Shown here one piece after another: positions 52,963 through 62,026 of a DNA stretch of 64,000 nucleotides. The stretch lies in contig NZ_CP135918.1 in NCBI RefSeq assembly GCF_032393985.1, positions 1,922,001 through 1,986,000 on the forward strand, read 5' to 3'. The translations under genes and the position numbers were made by a program. Below the pieces are notes generated by a model that was given only the letters and a program-made list of their open reading frames with translations, did no database searches and was not told where the DNA came from. Numbering within the stretch: position 1 is the stretch's first letter; every line of letters starts with the position of its first letter. Source of the stretch: Fischerella sp. JS2 (lineage in GTDB: Bacteria > Cyanobacteriota > Cyanobacteriia > Cyanobacteriales > Nostocaceae).

Positions 52963-53820
52963 TTAATTTGTATTTTGATTCATTAAGTTATAAATTTCTT
53001 CGCCTGTTGTTAGCCAGGTATTAGGTGTATTTTTTATATGTGTTAAGCACTGTTTCAAATACTTTAATCGCAATGGTTGACCAACGATAAATGGATGCAA
53101 GCCAATGGCCATGACTCGTCCTTGTGTTTCTCCTTCTTGCCAAAGTTCTTCAAATTGATCTTCTATGGCTTGGGCAAATTCTACCCCAGAAAAGCGGTTA
53201 CTTAAACATAAAGTAATATCATTTGCTTCGATGGTGTAAGGAATTGCTAGTAAGCGACCGTTGGGTAATGGATACCAATATGGTTGGTCATCATTTACCC
53301 AGTCGGCTGTGTAAATAATTCCAGCGGAATACAATAATTCAAAAGTTGATTCTGTGATGGAAAAACCTGGTGTTAACCATCCTTTGGGACTTTTACCTGT
53401 GGCTTGTTCTAGTAAGGTTAAAGTTAGATCAATTATCTCTATTTCTGTATCTCTATCCATCCCACTATGACCAGTGGAATTATTAATACCATGCGCCATG
53501 ATTTCCCAGCTATATTTCTGCATAGCTGCGATAATTTCAGGATAAAGTGTACAAATTTCGCCGTTAACTGCCGCAGTCACAGGAATTTCTAACTCAGCAA
53601 ATAAATCAAATAACCGCCAAATACCGACACGATTGCCATAGTCTCGCCAACCATAGTTAGCAATTTCTGGATAACTATTTAAATGGGGTTGAATTGCTGT
53701 TCCTAGCTTACCAAAGGTGAAATGTTCGACATTCATTACTACCCATACAGCTACTCTGGCATGATTAGGTAATGTGAAAACTGGACGTTGGGTAATTGGT
53801 TGAAAAGATGGGGGCTGCAT
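52963..53820 (-). CDS. puuE: PuuE-like allantoinase (polysaccharide-deacetylase fold)
   Basis: A 285-residue NodB-like protein. 'RVAVWVVMNVEHF', 'NYGWRDYGNRVGIWRLFDLF', 'WEIMAHGINNSTGHSGMDRD' and 'GWLTPGFSITESTFELL' match the cofactor-independent allantoinase PuuE group rather than sugar deacetylases. It would open the hydantoin ring of allantoin to allantoate. It is the first enzyme gene after the transporter permeases on the same strand, so purine-derived ureide use is consistent. Substrate specificity is inferred. Confidence 0.75.
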   Translation of the reverse strand: MQPPSFQPITQRPVFTLPNHARVAVWVVMNVEHFTFGKLGTAIQPHLNSYPEIANYGWRDYGNRVGIWRLFDLFAELEIPVTAAVNGEICTLYPEIIAAMQKYSWEIMAHGINNSTGHSGMDRDTEIEIIDLTLTLLEQATGKSPKGWLTPGFSITESTFELLYSAGIIYTADWVNDDQPYWYPLPNGRLLAIPYTIEANDITLCLSNRFSGVEFAQAIEDQFEELWQEGETQGRVMAIGLHPFIVGQPLRLKYLKQCLTHIKNTPNTWLTTGEEIYNLMNQNTN

Positions 53821-53956
53821 AAAAATTAGTAAGAAAAAATTAATCTCTGGTCATCTATGTTCATCTGTGTGCATCGGTGTTCGCCTTTATAAAACATAAT
53901 TTTTTCACCACAAAAATCCACATCAAACATGAATTTCATAATTTATAATTCATAAC

Positions 53957-54871
53957 TCATAATTTTTGCAATGGTTTTCCCAGTGATGCAGGTGCTACTA
54001 ATTGGATACGGGTGGCATCCCGTGAGATGATCGTTAGCACTAAGATAGTTGCAAGGTAGGGCAAGGAAGATAAAAGATAAGGGGAAATATCTACTCCTAG
54101 TCCTTGCAAAATTAACTGAATAGCGCTGACTCCACCAAATAAATAAGCACCCAACAAAATTCTCATTGGTTTCCAAGTTGCAAACACAACTAAAGCGATC
54201 GCAATCCATCCCCGCCCGGCAGTCATGTTCTCTGCCCAAAAAGGTGTATACACTAGGGAAAGATAGGCCCCTGCTAACCCCGCCATCGCCCCACCAAACA
54301 GAACTGCTAAATAACGTACTCTATTTATAGGTAAACCCAAAGCATGGGCTGCTGTGGTTGATTCACCTACACTCCGCAATATCAGTCCTGAGCGCGTTTT
54401 TTGCAAAAACCAAGCGACCAAAAATACTAAAATAATTGAGAGATATACTAAGATATCTTGCTGAAAAAAAGCTTTCCCAATCACGGGTATGGATTCTAAA
54501 ATTGGAATGCTGAAAGGTTGCAAACCAGTAATTATTTGCCCAACATAATCTGCACCAATAAAAGCACTGAGTCCAGAACCAAAAATGCTAAGGGCTAAAC
54601 CTGTTGCTACTTGATTAGTGCTTATAGTAATTGTTAGCACAGCATGAATAAAAGCGATCGCTATGCCTGCAACTAGGGCGATCAGTAACCCTAAATAGAT
54701 ATTATCTGTAACAGAAGCAACAATAAAACCGCTAGCAGCCCCAACCAGCATCATTCCTTCTACACCAAGGTTTAAAACACCCGATTTTTCTGCCACTAAT
54801 TCGCCCAATGCGGCTAAAATCAAAGGTGTAGCTGCACGTAAAGTATCGTTGAGAATGTTAGTAAAAATCAT
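53957..54871 (-). CDS. BMP-type nucleoside/purine ABC transporter permease (second)
   Basis: A 304-residue permease with about 8-9 membrane helices. 'GELVAEKSGVLNLGVEGMML' and 'GAYLSLVYTPFWAENMTAGR' followed by 'GWIAIALVVFATWKP' are hallmark segments of the YufQ/NupQ class that imports nucleosides with a BMP-family lipoprotein. It pairs with the larger permease gene at 55004. Length is usual. Confidence 0.88.
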   Translation of the reverse strand: MIFTNILNDTLRAATPLILAALGELVAEKSGVLNLGVEGMMLVGAASGFIVASVTDNIYLGLLIALVAGIAIAFIHAVLTITISTNQVATGLALSIFGSGLSAFIGADYVGQIITGLQPFSIPILESIPVIGKAFFQQDILVYLSIILVFLVAWFLQKTRSGLILRSVGESTTAAHALGLPINRVRYLAVLFGGAMAGLAGAYLSLVYTPFWAENMTAGRGWIAIALVVFATWKPMRILLGAYLFGGVSAIQLILQGLGVDISPYLLSSLPYLATILVLTIISRDATRIQLVAPASLGKPLQKL

Positions 54872-54879
54872 TTGTTATT

Positions 54880-55003
54880 GGTTAGTAGTTAGTGGTTAGT
54901 GGGTAGAGACGCGATGTTCCTCGCGTCTGTACATTAGTGGTTAGTGGTTAGTAGTTAGTAGTTAGTAGTTAATGACTATTGACCATTGACTCTTGACCCT
55001 TGC
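54880..55003. repeat. Tandem TTAGTAG and degenerate palindrome between the permease genes
   Basis: TTAGTAGTTAGTAGTTAGTA (54945-54965 region) and an imperfect GAGACGCGATGTTCCTCGCG palindrome (54906-54928) resemble repeats at 26044-26092. No gene is present; the pair of permease genes is separated by 132 bp of this sequence. Confidence 0.55.
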
Positions 55004-56065
55004 CTATTGACTTTTGACTATCCGCTTATAAATCAATAAATCACCTGCTAAAAGAAAGAAAAATACAATGCCTTGAAAAACTCCTGCTAAAGCTAAGGGC
55101 AGTCCTAATTTTATCTGTAATAATTCACTGCCTACATAAAACAGTGCCATCAGCAAACTAGATAAAATAATTCCCAAAGGGTGTAAACGACCAACAAATG
55201 CAGCTAGGATAGCAGCATAACCATAACCAGGAGAAATGAAAGGGCGTAATTGTCCAATGGGACCGAGAACTTCACACGCACCAGCTAAACCTGCTAAACC
55301 TCCACTGATAAGTAAACTTAGCCAAATAATGCGATCGCTTTTAATCCCAGCATAATTTGCTGCACTAGGACTTGCACCAATTACCCGCACACTAAAACCA
55401 AAAAATGTTTGTTGCAGCATTCCCCAAATTAACAATGTCGCCATGAGGGCAAAAATTACACCCAAATGTAACCGTGTCCCGGTAATCAATGATGGTAAGC
55501 TGGCGAATTCACTAAAGGGTGCAGATTCAGGGAAATTATATCCTTGGGGGTCTTGTAAAATTCCTCGGACTAAATAGTTTAAAAGAGAAACTGCCACATA
55601 ATTCAACATTAAACTAGTGAGAATTTCATTAGTATGAAACTTCACTTTTAAAATAGCCGGGATGCTAGCCCAGATTGCACCACCTACTATTCCAGCTAGT
55701 AAACAAAGTAAGAGTAAAATGTAGTTATTGATATTGGCAAATACTAAGGCTACGGCACTAGCAAAAATTGCCCCCAGAGTAAACTGTCCCTCGGCACCAA
55801 TATTCCAAACTTGGGCTTGAAAACATACAGCTAAACCAACAGCAATCAAGATAATTGGTGCTGCTTTGACTGCTATTTCTGTGATTCCATACAAACTACT
55901 TAAAGGCGAAATAAATAAAGTAGTGAATGCAGTAATCGGAGATTTACCCAACAAACGAAACAGAAAAAATCCTACAATTACTGTTCCTAGTAACGCTAGT
56001 AGAGGTGATAAAACTAACCAAATTTTTGCGGGTTGTTCACGGGGTTCTAATTTGAAGTCAAACAA
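55004..56065 (-). CDS. BMP-type nucleoside/purine ABC transporter permease (first)
   Basis: About 353 residues if it starts at TTG 56065, which overlaps the upstream ATPase stop by 8 bases (TTGTTTGA) and has GGAGG eight bases before it; the open frame to 56158 would overlap 100 bp of the ATPase gene. About nine membrane helices. 'CFQAQVWNIGAEGQFTLGAI' and 'LNYVAVSLLNYLVRGILQDP' with 'GASPSAANYAGI' are YufP/NupP family signatures. It forms the membrane channel together with the permease at 53957. Confidence 0.82.
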   Translation of the reverse strand: MFDFKLEPREQPAKIWLVLSPLLALLGTVIVGFFLFRLLGKSPITAFTTLFISPLSSLYGITEIAVKAAPIILIAVGLAVCFQAQVWNIGAEGQFTLGAIFASAVALVFANINNYILLLLCLLAGIVGGAIWASIPAILKVKFHTNEILTSLMLNYVAVSLLNYLVRGILQDPQGYNFPESAPFSEFASLPSLITGTRLHLGVIFALMATLLIWGMLQQTFFGFSVRVIGASPSAANYAGIKSDRIIWLSLLISGGLAGLAGACEVLGPIGQLRPFISPGYGYAAILAAFVGRLHPLGIILSSLLMALFYVGSELLQIKLGLPLALAGVFQGIVFFFLLAGDLLIYKRIVKSQ

Positions 56066-56804
56066 AACCAACTCCTCCCATCCAACGACCAATTTGATCG
56101 CGACTGATATCTGCATTTGGCACAAAGGGAGAAAGTTGTCCTTTGTAGATGACGCCAATGCGATCGCACAATGTCAACAACTCATCTAAATCCTCGGAAA
56201 CCACCAGTAATCCTGCGCCTATATCTCGCATTTCCATAAAAGCTTGATAAATAGTTGCAGTTGCATTTATATCCACACCCCAACTCGGATGTGCTGCAAT
56301 CAAGATAGTCGGGTTTTGCTGAATCTCTCGTCCAATAATAAACTTTTGCAGATTGCCACCCGATAAACTAGCAGCAAAAGAATTTAACCCCGCTTGTTTG
56401 ACATTAAAGGCGTCGCAAATTCTACTAGTCCAAGCTTTTAACTTGCGCTGCCGAATCATCCCGTTTCGCAATAACCCTTGAGAGTAACCTGTCAACAAAG
56501 CATTTTCCAACAGACTCATATTTGGTACAACACCCACTCCCAAACGTTCTTCTGGGACATATGCCAAACCCAGACGCCGCCGCTTAGGCACATCACAATC
56601 ACCAATAGGCATTTCTCCCAACAGAACCATGTCTGCCTTGGGACAGATGACTTCACCACTCAAAGCTGCTAAAAGTTCCCTCTGTCCATTACCTGCTACT
56701 CCCGCAATCCCAATTATTTCCCCACTGCGAACATCCAAATTAATGTGCTGTAAGGATATTCCCAAATGATGCTTTGATTCCAAACACAAATCGCGGACTT
56801 GCAA
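56058..56804 (-). CDS. C-terminal ATPase half of BMP-type ABC transporter (frame-separated)
   Basis: 248 residues from TTG 56804. It corresponds to the second nucleotide-binding domain of YufO/NupO-like ATPases: 'EIIGIAGVAGNGQRELLAAL' (degenerate Walker A), 'KRRRLGLAYVPEERLGVGVV', 'SLSGGNLQKFIIGREI' (signature) and 'VVSEDLDELLTLCDRIGVIY'. In relatives both domains form one ~500-residue chain; here this half is in a different frame from the N-terminal half, separated by a repeat insertion. A weak TTG start means it may be poorly made, or the gene may be broken. Confidence 0.78.
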   Translation of the reverse strand: MQVRDLCLESKHHLGISLQHINLDVRSGEIIGIAGVAGNGQRELLAALSGEVICPKADMVLLGEMPIGDCDVPKRRRLGLAYVPEERLGVGVVPNMSLLENALLTGYSQGLLRNGMIRQRKLKAWTSRICDAFNVKQAGLNSFAASLSGGNLQKFIIGREIQQNPTILIAAHPSWGVDINATATIYQAFMEMRDIGAGLLVVSEDLDELLTLCDRIGVIYKGQLSPFVPNADISRDQIGRWMGGVGFV

Positions 56805-57699
56805 GCAGATAGGGAAATGGGGAGGTGGGGATTAGGGACAGTGGGGAGGTGGGGAGGTGGGGGAGTGTAATATTCTCTTGTCCTCCTTGTCCTCCTTGTC
56901 CTCCTTGTCCTCCTTGTCCTCCTTGTCCCCCTTGTCCCCCTTGTCCTCCTTGTCCCTCAGTCTCCTCATCCCCGCCAACCATCATCCTTGCCAAACTGTC
57001 GATTGTCTCTGCTTGGGGGTTACATTCTGCTATTACCTCGCCATTCCGCAATATTGTTGCATGAGTGCATAGCGATCGCACTTCTTCTAACTTGTGGCTG
57101 CTAAATAAAATACTGCAACCACCAGCAGCAATTTGCCGCAACGTCAGGAATAGCTTTTCTGTTTCCTGGGGAGTTAACACCGCCGTGGGTTCATCTAAAA
57201 TCAGTAATTTAGTAGCAACACACAGACAACGAATGATTTCTACTCGCTGCTTTTCACCTACAGATAATGTATAAACTGGGAAAGCTGGGTTGATATCTAA
57301 ACCGTATTCTTGAGATAAAAGGCGAATTTTGCGGTTAACTCGCGCTAAATCCCATTTTTCGTTAGGAGGAAGTGCCAAGGCAATATTTTCTGTTATTGTT
57401 AAAGTTTCAAACAAACAAAAGTGCTGAAACACCATACCAATCCCTAGCGATCGCGCTTTTGCTGGGTTAGTGATATCAACTTGTTTTCCTTGCCAAAAAA
57501 TTTCACCACGATCAGGACGTACTACCCCATAGATAATTTTCATCAGGGTACTCTTACCCGCCCCATTTTCTCCTAACAAAGCATGAATCTCACCCGGTTG
57601 AATTGTCAAATTCACCTGCCTATTTGCGAAAAAACCAGAGTAAGACTTGGTAATATTTCTAACTTGCAAACGGGGAATCAGCTCATTTAACCCTTGCAT
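56740..57699 (-). CDS. N-terminal ATPase half of BMP-type ABC transporter
   Basis: 319 residues. The first ~240 form a complete nucleotide-binding domain: Walker A 'GENGAGKSTLMKII', 'MVFQHFCLFETLTITENI', signature 'LSVGEKQRVEIIRCL', Walker B 'LLILDEPTAVLTPQE', 'FSSHKLEEV'. From residue ~248 the chain enters a (GGQ)n run and Ser/Pro/Leu sequence translated from a hairpin repeat, then reads the second domain region out of frame. The normal partner domain continues in the frame starting at 56804. This half resembles an intact N-domain; whether the pair still works is unclear. Confidence 0.8.
   Translation of the reverse strand: MQGLNELIPRLQVRNITKSYSGFFANRQVNLTIQPGEIHALLGENGAGKSTLMKIIYGVVRPDRGEIFWQGKQVDITNPAKARSLGIGMVFQHFCLFETLTITENIALALPPNEKWDLARVNRKIRLLSQEYGLDINPAFPVYTLSVGEKQRVEIIRCLCVATKLLILDEPTAVLTPQETEKLFLTLRQIAAGGCSILFSSHKLEEVRSLCTHATILRNGEVIAECNPQAETIDSLARMMVGGDEETEGQGGQGGQGGQGGQGGQGGQGGQGGQENITLPHLPTSPLSLIPTSPFPYLLASPRFVFGIKASFGNILTAH
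56818..56960. repeat. GA-rich/CT-rich hairpin with nine TTGTCCTCC tandem units, inside the ABC ATPase gene
   Basis: The plus strand shows a purine arm (GGGGAGGTGGGGAGGTGGGG), a loop near GTGTAATATTCTC, then about nine 9-bp units TTGTCCTCC or variants (56878-56958). The 9-bp unit keeps frame and reads GGQ on the minus strand, so the frame change must come from another part of the insertion. The architecture matches the insertion at 10500-10625. Confidence 0.7.
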
Positions 57700-57838
57700 T
57701 TTGCCTCTGCTGCATTCTCGATTTATTATAGATTTTTATTAAGTCGATTTACATAATTTCAGGACGCTCTGATATCTTAAAGGTGCGTAATTTTTATACA
57801 GCGATTGCCAATAGTTATTCAAATTTAAGGATTTTTTA

Positions 57839-58093
57839 ATGCAATCTCGGAATGTACCGACTTATTTGCCACAAGCGATCTTAACAACCCTCTTTTGCTG
57901 TCTGCCATTTGGAATTGTGGCGATCGTTTATGCAGCACAAGTAAATTCTAAATTAGCCGCCGGAGATTATGAAGGTGCTATGCAAGCATCTAAAAATGCC
58001 AAAATATGGTGTTGGGCATCCTTTGGTTCAGGACTGGCTGTTGTTGTACTTTATATCCTATTATTTGTCATTGCATCATTGGGTTCACGATAA
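57839..58093 (+). CDS. CD225/dispanin family small membrane protein
   Basis: 84 residues: 'PTYLPQAILTTLFCCLPFGI' then 'VAIVYAAQVNSKLAAGDYEG' and 'AMQASKNAKIWCWASFG', the full CD225 motif with two membrane segments (~10-32 and ~58-80). Such proteins are widespread in bacteria and often occur next to DUF2752 genes, as here. No biochemical role is established. Confidence 0.9.
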   Translation: MQSRNVPTYLPQAILTTLFCCLPFGIVAIVYAAQVNSKLAAGDYEGAMQASKNAKIWCWASFGSGLAVVVLYILLFVIASLGSR

Positions 58094-58149
58094 GCTTACG
58101 AACACTGAACCTAGAAACAAACTCTATATTAATCATTGTTTTTGATTCT

Positions 58150-58590
58150 ATGAAAATGAATGCACTTTATCCCCGCAAATATTCGTTTCTTACTAAAAAA
58201 AGTTTCAAAGTCGCAGCACTAACAAGTACTATTATTTTAGCTGCAATAGTTTTATATTTTTTTAATCCTAGCAATTCTCAGATCTACCCTCCTAGTCCAT
58301 TTAGGTTGCTAACTGGCTTATATTGTCCTGGATGTGGCACACTCCGAGGCTTACATTATCTTTTGCATGGAAATCTACTCAAAGCTTTTGATTTAAACCC
58401 ACTGATGGTAATATCATTACCATACTTAATCTATTCTTATATTGCTTATAGTGCGCCTGTAATTCTCGGTCAAAAGATTCCCCAAATTTTCATTAAATCT
58501 AATTGGATTTGGATGATCTTAAAAGTTATTTTGGCATACTGGATACTAAGAAATCTACCCTTTGCTCCTTTTTCTTGGTTAGCACCTTAA
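58150..58590 (+). CDS. DUF2752 membrane protein
   Basis: 146 residues from ATG 58150 (the open frame reaches back into the preceding gene but without coding character). Three membrane helices; the diagnostic 'FRLLTGLYCPGCGTLRGLHY' cysteine motif (CPGCGTxR) lies after the first, and 'FDLNPLMVISLPYLIY' follows. It lies 56 bp after the CD225 gene, a recurring pairing. Function unknown. Confidence 0.88.
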   Translation: MKMNALYPRKYSFLTKKSFKVAALTSTIILAAIVLYFFNPSNSQIYPPSPFRLLTGLYCPGCGTLRGLHYLLHGNLLKAFDLNPLMVISLPYLIYSYIAYSAPVILGQKIPQIFIKSNWIWMILKVILAYWILRNLPFAPFSWLAP

Positions 58591-58611
58591 ATCAGTAAAC
58601 AGTGAACAGTG

Positions 58612-58717
58612 TAGACGGCTCATAGGCTTCCCGTAGGGTACAGTTATCAGTGATTAAGGCATATGGTGGGAGATTTAAACCCAAGGATTTTACTGAAAAC
58701 TGATAACTGATAACTGT
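58612..58717. terminator. Inverted repeat between converging DUF2752 and kinase genes
   Basis: ACAGTTATCAGT (58640-58651) pairs with ACTGATAACTGT (58706-58717), 54 bases apart, overlapping the kinase stop. GGCTTCCCGTAGGGT at 58625-58639 matches a repeat at 26018-26032. A bidirectional terminator role is plausible but unproven. Confidence 0.4.
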
Positions 58718-60837
58718 TAAATCGCTTGCCAAATTCTGATAGTTTTATCTTCGCTGCTAGAAGCGAGGAGTTGTCCATTGTGACTAATATCTACAGATAA
58801 GATACTACCAGTATGTCCAGTGAGAGTATGCAGCAGTGTCTTAGTTTTTAAGTTCCAAATTTTGATAGTTCGATCATCACTACCGCTAATTAAATTCTGT
58901 CCATCTGGACTCATAGCTAATGTTTGAATCGAACCATTATGTCCATCCAAAACTAGTTGAAGTTGACCAGTATATAAGTCCCAGATATAAATAGATTTAC
59001 CAAAGCCAGCACCAACAACAACTTGTAAAGCTAAACTAATAGCAACAGCACGCACAAACCCTGGAAATCCCGCAATTGTTTGCAGCAATTCTCCTGTTTC
59101 TAATTGCCAAATTTTAATTAATTTATCACTACTACCACTGACGAGTAAATTACCATCAGAACTAATAGCTATACTATAAATTAAGCCTGGATTTTCGGGC
59201 AGAGTGCGCTGTAATTTGCCAGTTCCTACATGCCAAATTTTGATAGTTCGATCCCGAGAACCACTGACAAGAGTTTGTCCATCCCGACTAAAACCCAGTG
59301 TATTAATTAAGTCAAAATGTCCCCTCAGTACCGATATTAATTTACCAGTTTGTAGATGCCAAATTTTGATTGTTTTGTCGCTGCTACCACTAGCGAGAGT
59401 CTGTCCATCGGGGGAAATAGCTACAATTACCCACTCTCCCTTTTCTGACAGCACCCCTTGTAATTGCCGCTTTTGCAGATTCCAGATTCTGATCGTTTTA
59501 TCGTTACTACCACTGACCAGGGTTTGTCCATCCCGACTAAATGCTACAGAACGGATAATATTGTTGTGTCCACTCAAAGCATAGGCAAAAGTCATATTGC
59601 TAAGGCTAACTGGACGATAACTAGGGGTTTGCTGTTTTTGCATGGCGTTAATTTTATTACGCCCAGCGATCGCACCAGCAAAATTCGGATCGATTCTTAA
59701 AGCTTGATTGTAATCTGCTAATGCTGCCTGGTAATCTCCCATTTGCAAATAGACATCACCCCGATTTCTCCATGCTTCTACATAGTTAGGATTCATCTGC
59801 AAAGCTTGATTAAGATCAGCGATCGCACCTTGGTAATCTAGTCTTTGAGCTTTATCTAGTCCCCAAAAATTGTAAGCTTCCCAGTTAACTGGTATAGTAG
59901 GCGGGACAGCAGCAACCTTCTTACCCTGCAAATCCTCTAAAACTTCTTGTGCAGATTGATATCTTTCTGGTAGGAAGTGTTTGAGCATCTTCTCGAGAAT
60001 TTGCTCTAAATCTTTGCTAACACTGACACCTTTGTCTTGTAAATATTCTCGCCACAACCAGCAAGCATTTCTGACATCATACAAAGCATCGGCAAGATTA
60101 CCAAAACTATCTTGTAATGGTAAACAACCTGTCAACAATCTTACACAAGTCGCTCCTAAAGCATAGATATCACTAGCAGGATAAGCATATCCTTGCATTT
60201 GTTCTAAAGGTGCATAACCAATTGTATAAATTCCTGTTCCCTGGCGAGCAAAAGTAGTTTGTGTCACCTGTTTTGCACCACCAAAATCGATCAACACAAG
60301 TTTGCGATCGCTTTGACGCCGAATGATATTTTCTGGTTTAATATCACGGTGGATAACATTGCGATCATGAATAAATTGCAAAATAGGCAACAAATCAGCT
60401 AATAGTTCTCGAATTTTTGCTTCATTAAATTCTTGTGTTAAAAGTTCTGTTGATAAAGTGTCCCCAGCAATAAATTCTTGTACTAAATATAAATTTGTAC
60501 CTTGCCCAAAATAAGCAACTAAACGCGGAATCTGAGCATGATTTTCTCCTAATTCATATAATCGCCTAGCTTCTTCTTTAAACATAGATGCAGCTTTATT
60601 CAATGCTGCTGTTCCCTGTACTTGGGGGACAAATTGCTTAATCACGCAGGGCGAATCTAATCTATCAATATCTTGTGCTTCGTAGGTTCTGCCAAAACCA
60701 CCCTCACCCAATAACCTGCTAATTCGGTAGCGACCTTTAAATAAAGCACCAAAATTATTTGAACCACAACTAGTGCAAAATCTATTCCCATCAGGATTAA
60801 AAGGATTTGAGCAATTAGGATTTTGACAGATTTGCAT
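58717..60837 (-). CDS. Serine/threonine kinase with zinc ribbon, TPR and seven WD40 repeats
   Basis: 706 residues from ATG 60837 (AGGGG upstream; the extension to 60915 is unlikely). Order: zinc ribbon 'CQNPNCSNPF...FCTSCG' (3-25), Hanks kinase (~30-310; 'LGEGGFGRTYEAQD', 'VIHRDIKPENIIRR', 'LVLIDFGGAKQV'), two TPR units (~325-400), then seven WD40 repeats (~415-706) such as 'DGQTLVSGSNDKTIRIWNL', enough for one closed propeller. Repeat five is degenerate (no D-G, 'ALQVVVGAGFGKSIYIWDL'). No membrane segment. Such kinases are cyanobacterial signalling or scaffold proteins. It sits on the same strand as the transporter genes but shares no obvious function. Confidence 0.9.
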   Translation of the reverse strand: MQICQNPNCSNPFNPDGNRFCTSCGSNNFGALFKGRYRISRLLGEGGFGRTYEAQDIDRLDSPCVIKQFVPQVQGTAALNKAASMFKEEARRLYELGENHAQIPRLVAYFGQGTNLYLVQEFIAGDTLSTELLTQEFNEAKIRELLADLLPILQFIHDRNVIHRDIKPENIIRRQSDRKLVLIDFGGAKQVTQTTFARQGTGIYTIGYAPLEQMQGYAYPASDIYALGATCVRLLTGCLPLQDSFGNLADALYDVRNACWLWREYLQDKGVSVSKDLEQILEKMLKHFLPERYQSAQEVLEDLQGKKVAAVPPTIPVNWEAYNFWGLDKAQRLDYQGAIADLNQALQMNPNYVEAWRNRGDVYLQMGDYQAALADYNQALRIDPNFAGAIAGRNKINAMQKQQTPSYRPVSLSNMTFAYALSGHNNIIRSVAFSRDGQTLVSGSNDKTIRIWNLQKRQLQGVLSEKGEWVIVAISPDGQTLASGSSDKTIKIWHLQTGKLISVLRGHFDLINTLGFSRDGQTLVSGSRDRTIKIWHVGTGKLQRTLPENPGLIYSIAISSDGNLLVSGSSDKLIKIWQLETGELLQTIAGFPGFVRAVAISLALQVVVGAGFGKSIYIWDLYTGQLQLVLDGHNGSIQTLAMSPDGQNLISGSDDRTIKIWNLKTKTLLHTLTGHTGSILSVDISHNGQLLASSSEDKTIRIWQAI

Positions 60838-60883
60838 AAGTTTTCCCCTAGAACCCCAGCACAAATATCTACAAAGGCATACA

Positions 60884-62026
60884 TTAGGATTCCGCTTGTG
60901 GAATTGACCCCTCAATTCCCTCTACGTACCAATTCATTGCTAATTGTTCCTTGTCCTGCAAAACTTTACCTTTCTGCACCCGTACTACACCTTTTTGGTC
61001 TTTTACGGGACCCGCAAAAGGATTGGCAGTACCTTTAATAAATTCCTCCCGCTTCGCCATTACCAATTGCTGTACATCTTGAGGAACTATAGGATTTATA
61101 GGTGAGATATCCACCATTCCTTGACCAATTCCCAACCAAACATCTTCCGATTTCCATGTACCATTGATTACAGACAAAGCTTGATCTGTGTAAAATTTCC
61201 CCCACTTATTAATGGCTGATGTTAAATGTGCCTTTGCACCAAACCGACTCATATCAGTGTTATAACCAAACGCAAAAATTCCTTTTTCCTCTGCTAATTG
61301 CACAACAGCAGCAGAGTCAGTATGCTGTGTCAGCACATCTGCACCTAAATTGATTAAAGCTTGTGCTGCTTCTCTTTCTTTGGCTGGGTCGTACCAACTT
61401 TGTACCCACACTACTCTTACTTTTGCCTTGGGGTTTACTGCCCGTAGTCCTTGGGTAAAAGCATTTATACCACGAATTACCTCTGGAATTGGGTATGCTC
61501 CGATAAAACCGATGATATTGGACTTGGTCATTTTACCAGCAATCATGCCAGTCAAGTAGCGTGGTTCTTCAAAACGTCCTAAGTAAGTGCCAACATTGGC
61601 AGCGCGTTTATACCCAGTACAGTGTTCAAAATAAACTTTAGGAAAATCTTTGGCAACTTTAATTGTTGGATTCATGTAACCAAAAGAAGTTGTAAAAATC
61701 AACTTATTGCCATCTAATGCCAGTTGACGAATTACCCTTTCAGCGTCAGCACCTTCGTTGACATTTTCTACAAAAGTAGATCTAACTTTACCTTGCAGAT
61801 TTGCTTCCATTTCTCTACGACCAAGGTCATGGGCATAAGTCCATCCAAAATCACCCACAGGCCCTACATACACAAATCCTACCTTCAAAGGCTCATTCGC
61901 TGCTACAGGTGATGTTCCAAGGGATACTTCGCCCTGGGGATTATTAAATTTGTCTCTAGAACAAGCAACAAAGGTAAAACTAGCTCCTGTAAGAGAGGCA
62001 TACTTGATAAACTGACGACGATCCAT
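60884..62026 (-). CDS. BMP family ABC transporter substrate-binding lipoprotein
   Basis: 380 residues with a twin-arginine-like start 'DRRQFIKYASLTGASFTFVA' followed by Cys (lipobox FVAC-S), so probably Tat-exported and lipid-anchored. 'LKVGFVYVGPVGDFGWTYAH' and 'VYFEHCTGYKRAANVGTYLG' with 'NIIGFIGAYPIPEVIRGINA' are BMP/PnrA family motifs for nucleoside or purine-like ligands. The matching ATPase and permease genes start 3.2 kb further on, separated by the kinase and the dispanin pair. Ligand inferred from the family and nearby purine genes. Confidence 0.88.
   Translation of the reverse strand: MDRRQFIKYASLTGASFTFVACSRDKFNNPQGEVSLGTSPVAANEPLKVGFVYVGPVGDFGWTYAHDLGRREMEANLQGKVRSTFVENVNEGADAERVIRQLALDGNKLIFTTSFGYMNPTIKVAKDFPKVYFEHCTGYKRAANVGTYLGRFEEPRYLTGMIAGKMTKSNIIGFIGAYPIPEVIRGINAFTQGLRAVNPKAKVRVVWVQSWYDPAKEREAAQALINLGADVLTQHTDSAAVVQLAEEKGIFAFGYNTDMSRFGAKAHLTSAINKWGKFYTDQALSVINGTWKSEDVWLGIGQGMVDISPINPIVPQDVQQLVMAKREEFIKGTANPFAGPVKDQKGVVRVQKGKVLQDKEQLAMNWYVEGIEGSIPQAES

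Noticed and set aside
56878-56958. CRISPR-like array of short repeats
   Set aside because: The units are 9 bp in direct tandem without spacers, so it is a microsatellite-like tract within a hairpin, not CRISPR.
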